64,000 nucleotides of DNA from the NCBI RefSeq assembly GCF_900176365.1, contig NZ_FWXY01000023.1, positions 1-64,000 of the forward strand, given 5' to 3'. The stretch is from Desulfocicer vacuolatum DSM 3385. Lineage in GTDB: Bacteria; Desulfobacterota; Desulfobacteria; Desulfobacterales; Desulfobacteraceae. Below, piece by piece: positions 35,871 through 45,758 of this stretch. Positions within the stretch are counted from its first letter, which is position 1, and every line of letters begins with the position of its first letter. The notes under the pieces are model-generated. The model did not search any database and had not been told where the DNA came from. It worked only from the letters and a program-made list of their open reading frames with translations. The translations under genes and the position numbers were made by a program.

Positions 35871-37283
35871 ATGAAATTATTTTACATCACCACGCTGGGA
35901 TGCAAGGTCAATCAATATGAATCCGACGGCATTGCATCAGAACTCATGGCCCATGGCTGGAAAGCCACCTCACAATGTGAAAAAGCAGACATCTGCATTA
36001 TCAACACCTGTGCAGTGACGGCCCGGGCCACCCGGCAATCCCGCCAGGAGACCCGCAGTATCATCCGAAGCAACCCCCGGGCCATGATCATTGTCACCGG
36101 ATGCCATGCCCAGACCGCAGCCCAAGAGATCAGAAAGATAAAAGAAGTGGATTATGTCATCGGGCATCATGATAAATTCAACATTGCCAAAACGATTATT
36201 GCAGCATTTCCCCCGGACCATGCAACAAAAAAAGATCTCCCCGGCAATCAAAACTCTGAAAATAAAGCAAAATCACCGAACCCGACCTCGGCAGAAACGC
36301 CCCTGGAAAACGTTAAAGACCCCTTATCCAATGCCTGCCATGACACCGATTTTCAATCTTTTCCTGCGGCAGTCACCGGCGATAACACCCGGGCCTATCT
36401 GAAAATCCAGGATGGATGCAACTCTTTTTGCACCTATTGCATTGTTCCCCATGCCCGGGGAAGAAGCCGGAGCATGCCCCGGGAGGAAGTGATGTCCCAT
36501 CTCCGGGCACTGGATGAAAAAGGGTATGCCGAAGCCATTTTAACGGGAATTCACACCGGGGCCTATGGACTTGATTTTAAAGAAAAAAGCTCCCTGGAGG
36601 CCCTGTTAAGGGACATTGCCCGGGAAAAACCCATCCACCGCATCAGATTAAGCTCTGTGGAACCCAGGGAGCTCACCGATAACATCATTAACTTCATGGT
36701 CAACAACCCCATGTTCTGTGAACACTTTCACATTCCGCTTCAAAGCGGGGATGATGAAATTTTATCCAGAATGAAACGGCCCTATGATGCGGCCCTGTTC
36801 AAATCCCTGGTCATGAAAATTCGCAGGAAAAAACCCTTTGCCGCCATTGGTGTGGACATTCTCCAGGGTTTTCCAGGAGAAAATGAAGAGGCTTTTAAAA
36901 GCACCTTTAATCTTATCCGATCCCTTCCCATCACCCATCTTCATGTTTTTCCCTTTTCCCCCAGGGAAGGAACCCCGGCCTTTAATTATCCGGACAAGGT
37001 GCCCCGGGATATTATCCGGGAGAGGTGCACCATCATGCGAAGCCTGGGTGAACGAAAGACCCGGGAATTTGAAACCAGAAACCTGGGCCGATCCCTGGAA
37101 GCGGTTATTCAGGATAAAAGAGATGGGGTAACAGGCAAATTAAAGGCCATGACATCCAATTACCTCACCATCCAGGTGGAGGGAGCGGACGAGCTTAAAA
37201 AAAAGGTGGTTTCCGTTGAATTGAATCACATTGATGGAAATACGCCCCCGATTCTTTCGGGGCAGGTGCTGTCCAGCCAATGA
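35871..37283 (+). CDS. mtaB: MtaB, threonylcarbamoyladenosine tRNA methylthiotransferase
   Basis: 470 residues. N-terminal methylthiotransferase domain beginning LFYITTLGCKVNQYES, three cysteines for the second cluster (the GCKVNQ cysteine, INTCAVT, TGCHAQ). Radical-SAM motif CNSFCTYCIVP near residue 180, and a C-terminal TRAM-like region. GCKVNQYES points to MtaB rather than MiaB or RimO. MtaB turns t6A37 into ms2t6A37. A longer than usual linker (about residues 108-165, KKDLPGNQNSENKAKSPN) separates the two domains. Its substrate t6A needs TsaD (22784) and a Sua5-type enzyme (44147). Confidence 0.95.
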   Translation: MKLFYITTLGCKVNQYESDGIASELMAHGWKATSQCEKADICIINTCAVTARATRQSRQETRSIIRSNPRAMIIVTGCHAQTAAQEIRKIKEVDYVIGHHDKFNIAKTIIAAFPPDHATKKDLPGNQNSENKAKSPNPTSAETPLENVKDPLSNACHDTDFQSFPAAVTGDNTRAYLKIQDGCNSFCTYCIVPHARGRSRSMPREEVMSHLRALDEKGYAEAILTGIHTGAYGLDFKEKSSLEALLRDIAREKPIHRIRLSSVEPRELTDNIINFMVNNPMFCEHFHIPLQSGDDEILSRMKRPYDAALFKSLVMKIRRKKPFAAIGVDILQGFPGENEEAFKSTFNLIRSLPITHLHVFPFSPREGTPAFNYPDKVPRDIIRERCTIMRSLGERKTREFETRNLGRSLEAVIQDKRDGVTGKLKAMTSNYLTIQVEGADELKKKVVSVELNHIDGNTPPILSGQVLSSQ

Positions 37284-37316
37284 AACGTTATTTTTCCTCT
37301 GCCATGCATCCAAGGA

Positions 37317-38078
37317 TCAGATACCCCGCTCGGCTTTAATGCTCTCCCAGGCTTCCTGAATCTCCCGGAACTTGTCACCGGCAAGGGCCGTGAACTCCTC
37401 GGGCAAGCCCTTGGATGCAATTTTGTCTGGATGATACTCAGCCACCAGTTTGCGATAACTTTTTTTAAGCTCCTCATTGGTGGCAGTTTCATCACATTTT
37501 AGAACGGCATAGGCTTTATTCACGGTTTTAACATACCGGGCCTTTATTTTTTCATACTCAGCGGCATGGATTTGAAATATTCTTCCCGCCGATTGAAGAA
37601 GTACCTCTTCCTGGGCAGAGATGGCACCGTCTGCCGCAGACACCCGGAACAATACATCCATCATGAACTCAATGATTCTGGGCTGGACCCTGAATACCCG
37701 GTAAAACTGCAGGGCAAAGGCATCAAAACTCTCCGGGGAGTTCAGAGCTTGACGAAAAATATTCACAGCGCTGTTTCTGCCGTCTACATCCAGATTGAGA
37801 TCCCTTGTCATAAAGGTCTCAATGGAGGCAATTTCAGAATCGGTCACCCTGCCGTCGGCCTTGGCCAGCTTGGCCAGCATGGAAAACGCTGCCACAAAAA
37901 AGGTCATCTGGGCCTGTTCATCCGAGGAAAGACCGGAAGAAAGCACACCCCCCCGGGAAAGATACCGCTCCTCTTTTTTATCAAAGCCATGCCCGAATGC
38001 AGCCCCTGCCACGGCACCAATGGGGCCTCCCAAAGCAAAACCGATTGTACCGCCCACCACTTTTCCAAGCCATCCCAT
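37317..38078 (-). CDS. djlA: TerB/DnaJ-domain protein (DjlA-like)
   Basis: 253 residues. A glycine-rich N-terminal stretch (VVGGTIGFALGGPIGAVAGAAFG) may form a weak membrane helix. A TerB-like helical domain follows (about 57-170). At the C-terminus is a J domain (about 190-253) with the HPD triad in LVAEYHPDKIASKG. This is the layout of DjlA co-chaperones, which stimulate DnaK. Convergent with mtaB (33-base gap) and downstream of dnaE on the same strand. Confidence 0.88.
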   Translation of the reverse strand: MGWLGKVVGGTIGFALGGPIGAVAGAAFGHGFDKKEERYLSRGGVLSSGLSSDEQAQMTFFVAAFSMLAKLAKADGRVTDSEIASIETFMTRDLNLDVDGRNSAVNIFRQALNSPESFDAFALQFYRVFRVQPRIIEFMMDVLFRVSAADGAISAQEEVLLQSAGRIFQIHAAEYEKIKARYVKTVNKAYAVLKCDETATNEELKKSYRKLVAEYHPDKIASKGLPEEFTALAGDKFREIQEAWESIKAERGI

Positions 38079-38219
38079 ATTGTCTACCTTTCCATAGTTT
38101 CAATATTCATCATCCGGCACAGACATGATACACGCATCTGTTTGGATTTTGTTTTGCAAGGGAATAATCCAGGCAGATTTTCAAAGGAGCTGCCTGATGA
38201 TTCCTTATCCACCGCTGTT

Positions 38220-41200
38220 TTAATTTGCACCATTACCATTTCTGGGATACCATTTTTTCTTCCTGGTCCGGTTCTTCACCGGCGCACACCGGGATTCAAT
38301 GGCATCGTTTCCCAAAAGGTCTGTCACATCCTTGAAAAGCCCCGGGGCCGGTTCCAGACGATCTGTTTCTGAAAGCTGAATCACCACAGACGAGCCCCCC
38401 TGGATGTGCACAGTGAGATACACCGGACACTCCCCCGGGTATCTGTCCACGATATCTTTTAATTTTTCCAGCACATTTTCCCCGGCTTTATCGGTGTGAA
38501 GATTGATCAGAATGCTGGATGTCCACTCTTTTTCCGCCATCTCCATGGGCACAATGCGATCGGCCAGGAGTTTAACCGTGTTTTCTTTTTTCTGAACCTG
38601 ACCCTGGACAATCACCGGGGCCTCATCGGAAATCAATTGGTGAAACTCTGCATAGGCCTCGGGAAACACCACCACCTCCACACTGCCCTGGATGTCATCC
38701 AGGGCCACAAAGGCCATGAGATCCCCTTTTTTGGTTTTTAATATTTTCAAGGGGCGGATGGTGCCCCCCACACGCACCCCCATTTTGTCCGGGGCCCCAT
38801 GAAGGGTGGTGGAGGAGTAATTGGCATAGGTGGCAAGAATTTTCCGGTATTTTTCCAGGGGATGCCCGGTGATATAAAATCCAAGGGTCTCTTTTTCCAA
38901 AGCCAGAAGATCGTTGGTGTCCCACTCTTCAATGTCCGGCATTTTGGGAAGAGTTACCGGGGCCGCAACACCCCCTTCCATGTCGGCAAAAAGATCCATC
39001 TGGGAGTCAGCCTTTTCCCGCTGGATACGATTTCCATGATCCAGGGCATCTTCCAGGGTGGCCATGAGCTGACTGCGTTTTGCGCCTGTGGAATCAAAGG
39101 CACCGCATTTAATCAATGCTTCCAGCACCCGCTTGTTCACCTTGCCAAGGGCCACCCGCTCGCAGAAATCATAGATGGTTTTAAAGGGTCCCTCACTGTC
39201 CCTTGCCTCCACAATGGATTCAATGGCGGCAGTGCCCACATTTTTCACGGCAGCCATGCCAAACCGAATGGCTGAACTGGTAACTGTGAATACGGCATCG
39301 GATTCGTTGATATCCGGGGGCAATACATCAATGGACTGGTTCCGGCACTCCTCCATGTATTTGACCACACTGTCGGAGTTGCTCATTTCACTGGTCATCA
39401 GAGCAGCCATGTATTCCCGGGGGTAATGGGCTTTTAAAAAAGCTGTCTGAAAACAGATAAGAGCATAGGCCGCACTGTGGGATTTGTTAAACCCGTATCC
39501 GCCAAATTTTTCCATGAGATCAAAGAGCTCTGCCGCTTTTTTTTCACATAGATTGTTCTCTTTGGCACCCTTTAGAAAAAGGGCACGGTGCTCCTCCATC
39601 ATGGCGGCAATTTTTTTACCCATGGCTTTACGAAGCCCGTCAGCATCGGCCATGGAATAGTTGGCCAGGACCCCGGCAATTTTCATCACCTGCTCCTGGT
39701 AGAGGATCACTCCATAGGTTTCTTTTAGGATGGGCTCAAGTTCCGGGAACAGGTACACCACCTCTTCCCGGCCATGTTTTCTCTCCACATAGGAGTCTGC
39801 CATGCCGCTGTCCAGGGGACCGGGCCGATACAGGGCCACCAGGGCCACAATATCGCTGAAACAGGCGGGCTGCAGCCGGGTGATGAGCTCTTTCATGCCC
39901 GAGCTTTCCAGCTGAAAAACCCCTGTGGTATCAGCTCGGCCCAAAAGTTCGTAAGTCTCCTTATCATCAAAATCCAACTCCAGAAGATCGGGAATGGGCT
40001 TATTCTGTTTTTTAAGAAGCGCCAGGGTATTTTTAATGACTGTGAGGTTACGAAGTCCCAGAAAATCAAACTTCACAAGACCCAGATTTTCCACATAGTT
40101 CATGTCAAACTGGGTGACAACTTCCCCCTCTTTTCCCTTATATAAAGGAAGATACTCCACCAGGGGTTTGTCGGAAATCACCACTCCGGCGGCATGGGTG
40201 GAGGCGTGGCGGGGCAAGCCCTCAAGCAGCAGGGAAATATCCAAAAGTTCCTGGATCTCGGGATGACCATCGGCCTTGTCCGGAATGGCAGGCACCTCTT
40301 CCATGGCAAGGGTGAGATTTTTGGCACCGTCGGGAACCATTTTTGCGATCACATCCACCTCGGGCAGGGGAACGCCTAAAGCCCTTCCCACGTCCCTAAG
40401 CACAGCCTTGGCCTTAAGCTTTCCAAAGGTGATGATCTGGGAGACATACTCCCCGCCGCCATATCGGTCAATGACGTACTTATAAACCTGTTCCCGCCCT
40501 TCAATGCAAAAGTCCACATCAATATCCGGCATACTGATACGGGCCGGATTTAAGAATCGCTCAAAAATCAATCCATGCTCTATGGGGTCAAGGGCCGTTA
40601 TCTCCATGGAGTAAGCAACCATGCTGCCGGCAGCCGATCCACGGCCAGGCCCCACGGGAATATCGTTTTCGTTGGAATAGCGTATAAAATCCGCCACAAT
40701 GAGAAAATAACCGGGAAAACCCATGTCCAGAATTATGCCAATCTCGTAATCCAGACGTTCCCTGTAAAGTTTTTCATCAATATCCGGGTTTTTTCGTTTC
40801 AGTACAGCCAGTCGTTTTTCAAACCCTTCACGCACCTGACGGTCAAAAATCTGATCCACGGTTTCGTCGGTGTCTGTTTCATATCGGGGGAAATGATAGG
40901 TTTTATCATCAAATTCCACATGACACCGGGCTGCAATTTTACAGGTATTTTCAATGGCACCGGGGTACTGCCCCAGGGAATCCATCATCTCCTGGGGGGA
41001 TTTAAAGTAGAGCTGATCCGAATCAAATTTAAAGCGATTTTCGTTATTCAGGGTGTCACCGGTCTGGATGCACAAGAGAGCCTCGTGGGCCCTGACATCG
41101 TTCTTTGACAGATAGTGACAGTCGTTGGTGGCCACCATGGGAATGGAAAGGCGCTGACTTACATCCAGTAACCCCTGGTTAACCGTCTCCTGGATGGCCA

Positions 41201-41756
41201 TTCCGTTGTATTGAACCTCCAGGAAAAAATTGTCTTCCCCAAAGGTTTTCATGAAAAAACGGGCAGCCTCATCTGCCTCATCCATCTTTTTTTCAAGAAT
41301 ACGCTGGGCAAGTTCTCCCTTAAGGCAGGCAGACATGGCAATGAGCCCCTTGCTGTACTGAACCAGCATCTCTTTATCCACCCGGGGTTTATAATAGAAT
41401 CCTTCCAGCTGGGCCCTGGAGGCCAGTTTACAAAGATTTGTATAGCCTTCCCTGTCCTTGGCAAGCAGCACCAGGTGGTTTAACTTTTTATTATCCTGGG
41501 CTGTTTTGTGTTCAATGGTTCTGGGGGCAACATACACCTCACATCCAATGATGGGCCGAATACCGGCCTTAAGGGCTTTAGCGTTAAAGGGGGCAGCACC
41601 AAACATGGTGCCATGGTCGGTCATGGCAACGGCATCCATACCAAATTCCCGGCATTTATTCAGCAGGGCATCCAGGCGGATGGCACCATCCAGCAGAGAA
41701 TACTCAGTATGAACATGGAGATGATAAAAATTTGATGCTGATGCAAAATCTGTCAT
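38220..41756 (-). CDS. dnaE: DNA polymerase III alpha subunit
   Basis: 1178 residues, full-length. It begins NFYHLHVHTEYSLLDGAI (the PHP domain). The catalytic palm includes PGRGSAAGSMVAY and PDIDVDFCIEGREQVYKYV, where the aspartates bind metal. The helix-hairpin-helix region and an OB domain (GVRVGGTIRPLKILKTKKG) follow. It is the replicative polymerase, or a sole DnaE. There are no close co-directional neighbours beyond the djlA-like gene. R1 repeats lie upstream. Confidence 0.98.
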   Translation of the reverse strand: MTDFASASNFYHLHVHTEYSLLDGAIRLDALLNKCREFGMDAVAMTDHGTMFGAAPFNAKALKAGIRPIIGCEVYVAPRTIEHKTAQDNKKLNHLVLLAKDREGYTNLCKLASRAQLEGFYYKPRVDKEMLVQYSKGLIAMSACLKGELAQRILEKKMDEADEAARFFMKTFGEDNFFLEVQYNGMAIQETVNQGLLDVSQRLSIPMVATNDCHYLSKNDVRAHEALLCIQTGDTLNNENRFKFDSDQLYFKSPQEMMDSLGQYPGAIENTCKIAARCHVEFDDKTYHFPRYETDTDETVDQIFDRQVREGFEKRLAVLKRKNPDIDEKLYRERLDYEIGIILDMGFPGYFLIVADFIRYSNENDIPVGPGRGSAAGSMVAYSMEITALDPIEHGLIFERFLNPARISMPDIDVDFCIEGREQVYKYVIDRYGGGEYVSQIITFGKLKAKAVLRDVGRALGVPLPEVDVIAKMVPDGAKNLTLAMEEVPAIPDKADGHPEIQELLDISLLLEGLPRHASTHAAGVVISDKPLVEYLPLYKGKEGEVVTQFDMNYVENLGLVKFDFLGLRNLTVIKNTLALLKKQNKPIPDLLELDFDDKETYELLGRADTTGVFQLESSGMKELITRLQPACFSDIVALVALYRPGPLDSGMADSYVERKHGREEVVYLFPELEPILKETYGVILYQEQVMKIAGVLANYSMADADGLRKAMGKKIAAMMEEHRALFLKGAKENNLCEKKAAELFDLMEKFGGYGFNKSHSAAYALICFQTAFLKAHYPREYMAALMTSEMSNSDSVVKYMEECRNQSIDVLPPDINESDAVFTVTSSAIRFGMAAVKNVGTAAIESIVEARDSEGPFKTIYDFCERVALGKVNKRVLEALIKCGAFDSTGAKRSQLMATLEDALDHGNRIQREKADSQMDLFADMEGGVAAPVTLPKMPDIEEWDTNDLLALEKETLGFYITGHPLEKYRKILATYANYSSTTLHGAPDKMGVRVGGTIRPLKILKTKKGDLMAFVALDDIQGSVEVVVFPEAYAEFHQLISDEAPVIVQGQVQKKENTVKLLADRIVPMEMAEKEWTSSILINLHTDKAGENVLEKLKDIVDRYPGECPVYLTVHIQGGSSVVIQLSETDRLEPAPGLFKDVTDLLGNDAIESRCAPVKNRTRKKKWYPRNGNGAN

Positions 41757-41790
41757 TGAAATATTGGCCTTATATTACTGAAAAACTTCT

Positions 41791-41922
41791 TATAACTGCC
41801 ACGGGCAGGCCATATTCTGGCCTCGGCCTGCCCGCAACAAAGCTTGAAATACCCCCCCCGATTTGAGGCGTATTTCATATAAATCGCCACGGGCGGACCG
41901 CATTCTGATATCGATCAGCCCA
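41791..41922 (+). repeat. R1 palindromic repeat, full unit plus partial
   Basis: Full unit 41791-41880 with a perfect GGGCAGGCC/GGCCTGCCC stem, then a second, truncated unit from 41881. Confidence 0.75.
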
Positions 41923-41949
41923 TGGCAAAGCATACAACACAATGAATGG

Positions 41950-43422
41950 TTACTTCATGCTGTCAATACTGTAGTTGGGAGCCTCTTTGGTGATAATAAC
42001 ATCATGGACATGGCTTTCCCTGAGACCGGCGGCACTGATTCGAACAAAATGAGCCTGCTGCCGCAGCTCCTCAACGGTCAATGTCCCAAGGTATCCCATA
42101 CCTGCCTTTAGACCACCTAACATCTGCACAATGTTTTCCTTTACGGTGCCTCTGTAAGGAATCCGGCCCACAATGCCTTCGGGAACCAATGTCTCATCTT
42201 CCGAGCTATCCCGCTGGTAATAGCGATCACTGCTGCCTTTGCGCATGGCTTCCACAGATCCCATGCCCCGGTACGCCTTGTACTTTCTTCCCTGGAAGAT
42301 AACAATTTCCCCCGGGCTTTCCAAGGTACCGGCAAGCAGGCTTCCCAGCATCACGCACTGGGCTCCGGCTCCGATGGCCTTGGCAATATCACCGGAAAAC
42401 TTAATACCCCCGTCGGCAATGATGGGAACCCCTGTTTCATCGGAAACAGCTTTACAGTTCATGATGGCCGATAACTGGGGCACCCCCACACCGGCCACAA
42501 TACGGGTGGTGCAGATGGAGCCCGGACCAATGCCGATTTTAACACCGTCAGCCCCGGCATCAATAAGGGCTTTGGCGCCTTTGGCAGTGGCCACATTACC
42601 GGCAATTACCTGGGCATCGGGGAAATCGTGCTTAATTTTTTCCACGGCACTCATGACGTTCTGTGAATGGCCATGGGATGTGTCAATGACCAGGGCATCC
42701 ACCCCCCCTCTTATAAGGGCCTGGGTGCGTTCCATCATGTCAGAGCCCACCCCAATGGCGGCTCCAGCCCGGAGTCTGCCCATGGAATCCTTGCAGGCAT
42801 GGGGATATTTTTTAATCTTTTCAATATCCTTAATGGTGATCAACCCTTTAAGACGCCCTGCTTTATCCACCACCAGCAATTTTTCAATGCGATGTTTATG
42901 GAGCATTTTTTTTGACTCTTCCAGGGAACATCCCTCAGGAACTGTCACCAGATTTTCTTTGGTCATGACATCCTTGGCCGGTTTTTCATGCTGGGTTTCA
43001 AACCGCAGATCCCGATTGGTGACAATGCCCACAAGCTTATCGCCTTCGGTGACAGGGATACCTGAAATCCTGTACTGGGCCATGATGGATAAAACTTTCG
43101 CAATGGAGGTCTCAGGAGAAATGGTGATGGGATCCACAATCATACCGCTTTCGGATTTTTTCACCCGGTCCACCTCAATGACCTGTTCTTCAATGGAAAG
43201 ATTTCTATGGATAAATCCCAGTCCCCCGGCCCGGGCCATGCTGATGGCTGTCCGGGCTTCGGTGACGGTATCCATGGCCGCACTGACAATGGGAATATTT
43301 AAATTAAGTTTCCGGGTCAGCCGGGTTCCTGTCTGGACATCATCGGGCAGTATTGAAGAGTAGTCCGGTACCAGCAGCACATCATCAAAGGACAATCCGT
43401 CCTCTGCTATCACATTAACCAT
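41950..43422 (-). CDS. guaB: Inosine-5'-monophosphate dehydrogenase
   Basis: 490 residues. Two CBS domains (about 95-205) sit inside the barrel. IMP-binding loop GIGPGSICTTRIVAGVG carries the catalytic cysteine, and the flap region has EGIVGRIPYRG. GuaB oxidises IMP to XMP for GMP synthesis. GGAGG is close to the start. A promoter with TATAAT lies 36 bases upstream, with a MITE abutting its far side. Divergent from the Sua5/YciO gene. Confidence 0.97.
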   Translation of the reverse strand: MVNVIAEDGLSFDDVLLVPDYSSILPDDVQTGTRLTRKLNLNIPIVSAAMDTVTEARTAISMARAGGLGFIHRNLSIEEQVIEVDRVKKSESGMIVDPITISPETSIAKVLSIMAQYRISGIPVTEGDKLVGIVTNRDLRFETQHEKPAKDVMTKENLVTVPEGCSLEESKKMLHKHRIEKLLVVDKAGRLKGLITIKDIEKIKKYPHACKDSMGRLRAGAAIGVGSDMMERTQALIRGGVDALVIDTSHGHSQNVMSAVEKIKHDFPDAQVIAGNVATAKGAKALIDAGADGVKIGIGPGSICTTRIVAGVGVPQLSAIMNCKAVSDETGVPIIADGGIKFSGDIAKAIGAGAQCVMLGSLLAGTLESPGEIVIFQGRKYKAYRGMGSVEAMRKGSSDRYYQRDSSEDETLVPEGIVGRIPYRGTVKENIVQMLGGLKAGMGYLGTLTVEELRQQAHFVRISAAGLRESHVHDVIITKEAPNYSIDSMK

Positions 43423-43457
43423 TTTTATCCTCCAGTGGAAATCTTGTAATCAACTTT

Positions 43458-43486
43458 ATTATAAGCTGTTTTTAAATTTATCTTAA
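43458..43486 (-). promoter_or_regulatory. Promoter of guaB
   Basis: On the minus strand TTAAGA, 17 bases, then a perfect TATAAT (43463-43458). Its -35 overlaps the duplicated target sequence of MITE C by two bases. Confidence 0.55.
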
Positions 43487-43492
43487 ACCTTA

Positions 43493-43596
43493 GGCACCCT
43501 TCATTTTTACTTTACACTTTCATGGGGTGATTGCCTATTTTTAGGTGCTCGTCCTTAAAAAATGTAAAGTACTTTTGAAGACATCTGAAGGATGCC
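43493..43596. mobile_element. MITE-like element C next to the guaB promoter
   Basis: 104 bp. Terminal inverted repeats GGCACCCTTCA (43493-43503) and TGAAGGATGCC (43586-43596) differ at one position. Inner arms TACTTTACA and TGTAAAGTA strengthen the fold. Flanks AAACCTTA and AAACTTTA give an 8-bp target duplication with one mismatch. Confidence 0.6.
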
Positions 43597-43614
43597 AAAC
43601 TTTATTATTTCAAA

Positions 43615-43806
43615 TATAACCGCCACGGGCGGACCTTATTCTGACCTCGGTCTGCCCACAACAAAGATAGAATTTTTCTACAGGTTTGCGGAGTATTTCA
43701 TATAACCGCCACGGGCGGACCGTATTCTAATCCGGCTCTACCCACAACAAAGCTTGAAATACACCCTCGATTTGAGGCGTATTTCATATAAAACTACCAC
43801 GGCAGG
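43615..43806 (+). repeat. Tandem R1 palindromic repeats (two full units plus start of a third)
   Basis: CCGCCACGGGCGG begins at 43620 and again at 43706, giving a period of 86 bp. Both units have the CCCACAACAAAG linker and hairpin B (GCGGAGTATTTCAT and TTGAGGCGTATTTCAT). Confidence 0.82.
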
Positions 43807-44146
43807 TGTGGAATCCCCCCCACCGCAGCACTGCATTTCACACCCTATTTTTGTAAACCTGATTCAATATCAGAAAAATGGGAATAAATCAAACTGACAA
43901 AATTCATGCCAAATCAAGAGCAAAGTTAATATTCTTTTAAATATCAACCATTACAATAAAAACAACACTCAGCCCCCCCCCATGATCGTTGAATCTAAAA
44001 ATTTTCTTGATGCTTTTATACATAAACGATATAGTTATCAGTGGTTTGAATATTGGATTGTTCTAACTTTGGCACTCGAACAGAGTTTTTTGACAAACAC
44101 AACACCCTCTGCCCTGACCACCCTTAAACTAAAAATGGAATAAACC

Positions 44147-44755
44147 ATGCTGCTAAAAGTAAATCCCGATAATCCCCAACCCAGAATGATTGAAAAGATT
44201 GTGGACATCCTGAAGCAAGGTGGCATTATTGCTTATCCCACTGACACATTTTATGGCATTGGGTGTGATATCCTCAATAAAAAAGCCATTGAAAAGGTGT
44301 ATCGACTAAAACAGAGAAGCAAGTCCCAGCCCTTCAGCTTTATCTGCGCCAACCTCACCCATATCAGCGAATATGCAAAGGTTTCCAATTTTGCCTACCG
44401 CAACATGAAACGCCTGTTGCCGGGACCATTTACCTTTATTTTACCAGGCTCAAAAATGGTTCCCAAAATCATGCTGACCAAACGCAAGACCGCCGGTATC
44501 CGTGTACCGGACAACACCATTTCCCTGGCCATCGCCCAAACCCTGGGGCACCCGGTATTGAGCACCAGCGCCACAGACCCCGACGGCAATGTGTTTGAAG
44601 ACCCCTCCTTACTTCACGATTTTTTCAGCAAACGCCTTGATGCCGTCATTGACGGCGGCCCTGTTTCAGGAACCGCCTCCAGCGTTGTCTCTTTAATTGA
44701 CGACGAACCCGAAATTATCCGTTATGGCGCCGGTGATGTCAGCATTTTTGAATAA
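44147..44755 (+). CDS. L-threonylcarbamoyladenylate synthase-family protein (Sua5/YciO/YrdC)
   Basis: 202 residues, one YrdC-like domain with AYPTDTFYGIGCD and the basic loop LKQRSKSQPFSFICA, then KRLLPGPFTFILPGS and TAGIRVPDN. There is no C-terminal Sua5 extension. The best match is the YrdC/YciO group, which makes threonylcarbamoyl-AMP for t6A; a YciO paralogue cannot be excluded. Its last 63 bases overlap the 3' end of the convergent sppA gene. Confidence 0.85.
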   Translation: MLLKVNPDNPQPRMIEKIVDILKQGGIIAYPTDTFYGIGCDILNKKAIEKVYRLKQRSKSQPFSFICANLTHISEYAKVSNFAYRNMKRLLPGPFTFILPGSKMVPKIMLTKRKTAGIRVPDNTISLAIAQTLGHPVLSTSATDPDGNVFEDPSLLHDFFSKRLDAVIDGGPVSGTASSVVSLIDDEPEIIRYGAGDVSIFE

Positions 44756-45595
44756 GGACTGAATTACTTTTTTGATCACGGTCATATTGTCTTCCCGGGG
44801 ATAAACCGGCACCACATCACCGCTGATATCGGCCAGCACACCGGCCCATTCAATGGCGTCCCCAAGATTACCCAGTCGATCCACCAACTGGAGATCCAGG
44901 GCCCTGGCACCGGTGAAAATTCGTCCATCGGCAAGGGTGGCCATTTTCTCTTCGTCCATGTTTCTACCCATGGCAACATCTTTGACAAACTGGGAATGGA
45001 TCTCATCCACAACCCCCTGGAGCAAACGCTTCTCCTTATCCCCCAGGTCCCGCAGTGGGGAACCCATATCTTTGTACTCACCACTTTTAATCACCACCGG
45101 GGTCAAACCGATTTTTTTAATAATATTTTTAAAATTGGCATATTCCATGATTACACCGATGCTTCCGGTGATGGTGCCGGGATTGGCCATGATACCGTCA
45201 CAGGCCGCAGCAGAGTAATATCCCCCTGAAGCTGCCACAGACCCCAGGGAAGCCACCACTTTTTTTATCAAACGGGTTTTCATGACCTCCCGATATATCT
45301 CCTGGGAGGGCCCCACCCCGCCGCCGGGGGAATTAATGCGCAACACAATGGCCTTAATATCTGCATCCTTGCGAAAGGCCTTAATATCCTCTATCACCTC
45401 TTTTGAAGAAGAGATCAATCCGGAAATCTCCACAACTCCCACATTTCCTGAACGCCCGCCATACTCGGTGCCAAGGGAAGCCTTAAACATTGCCCCCCCT
45501 CCCACTATCAGGCCTGTGATAATAACAAAGGTTGCCGATACAACGGTGAGCGACACAAGGGAAAAAAATAAAAACGGATGTCGTCTGGAAAACAT
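44693..45595 (-). CDS. sppA: Signal peptide peptidase SppA (short, single-domain type)
   Basis: 300 residues from the ATG at 45595, preceded by GAGG; an in-frame ATG at 45607 has no site. An N-terminal membrane anchor (PFLFFSLVSLTVVSATFVII) is followed by the ClpP/crotonase-like protease fold. The serine in SVAASGGYYSAAACD and lysine in VVIKSGEYKDMGSPLRD are the likely catalytic dyad. The substrate-binding NSPGGGVGPSQEIY is also clear. It degrades leftover signal peptides. Its 3' end overlaps the convergent Sua5/YciO gene by 63 bases. Confidence 0.93.
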   Translation of the reverse strand: MFSRRHPFLFFSLVSLTVVSATFVIITGLIVGGGAMFKASLGTEYGGRSGNVGVVEISGLISSSKEVIEDIKAFRKDADIKAIVLRINSPGGGVGPSQEIYREVMKTRLIKKVVASLGSVAASGGYYSAAACDGIMANPGTITGSIGVIMEYANFKNIIKKIGLTPVVIKSGEYKDMGSPLRDLGDKEKRLLQGVVDEIHSQFVKDVAMGRNMDEEKMATLADGRIFTGARALDLQLVDRLGNLGDAIEWAGVLADISGDVVPVYPREDNMTVIKKVIQSLFKNADITGAITDNFGFVVN

Positions 45596-45665
45596 GCAAT
45601 ACCTCATTGGTTAGTTATTAAATTGGGCAACCTGTGCCGGGAATGAAATAAGGCTGTTGATATTT

Positions 45666-45724
45666 TTTCATATGAAATACGTCGCAGACCAAGGGCGTAT
45701 TTCAAATTTCATTGTGGGCAGATC
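45666..45724 (-). repeat. R1 palindromic repeat, inverted, truncated
   Basis: TTTCATATGAAATACG...GGGCGTATTTCAAATTTCATTGTGGGCAGAT: hairpin B and the start of hairpin A on the minus strand. Confidence 0.6.
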
Positions 45725-45758
45725 CCCATGAAAACACAGCCCACCCAGGGTGATGATA

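Larger units (their letters stand above)
43423..44146. other. Long intergenic region upstream of guaB
   Basis: More than 700 bases. It contains the guaB promoter (43458-43486), MITE C (43493-43596), two full R1 units and the start of a third (43615-43806), then AT-rich DNA before the Sua5/YciO gene. No gene seen. Confidence 0.55.

Noticed and set aside
43615-43806. Short tandem palindromic repeats that could suggest a CRISPR array
   Set aside because: The units are contiguous at 86 bp with no spacer structure, there are only two or three, and the same unit occurs singly elsewhere. No cas genes are present.
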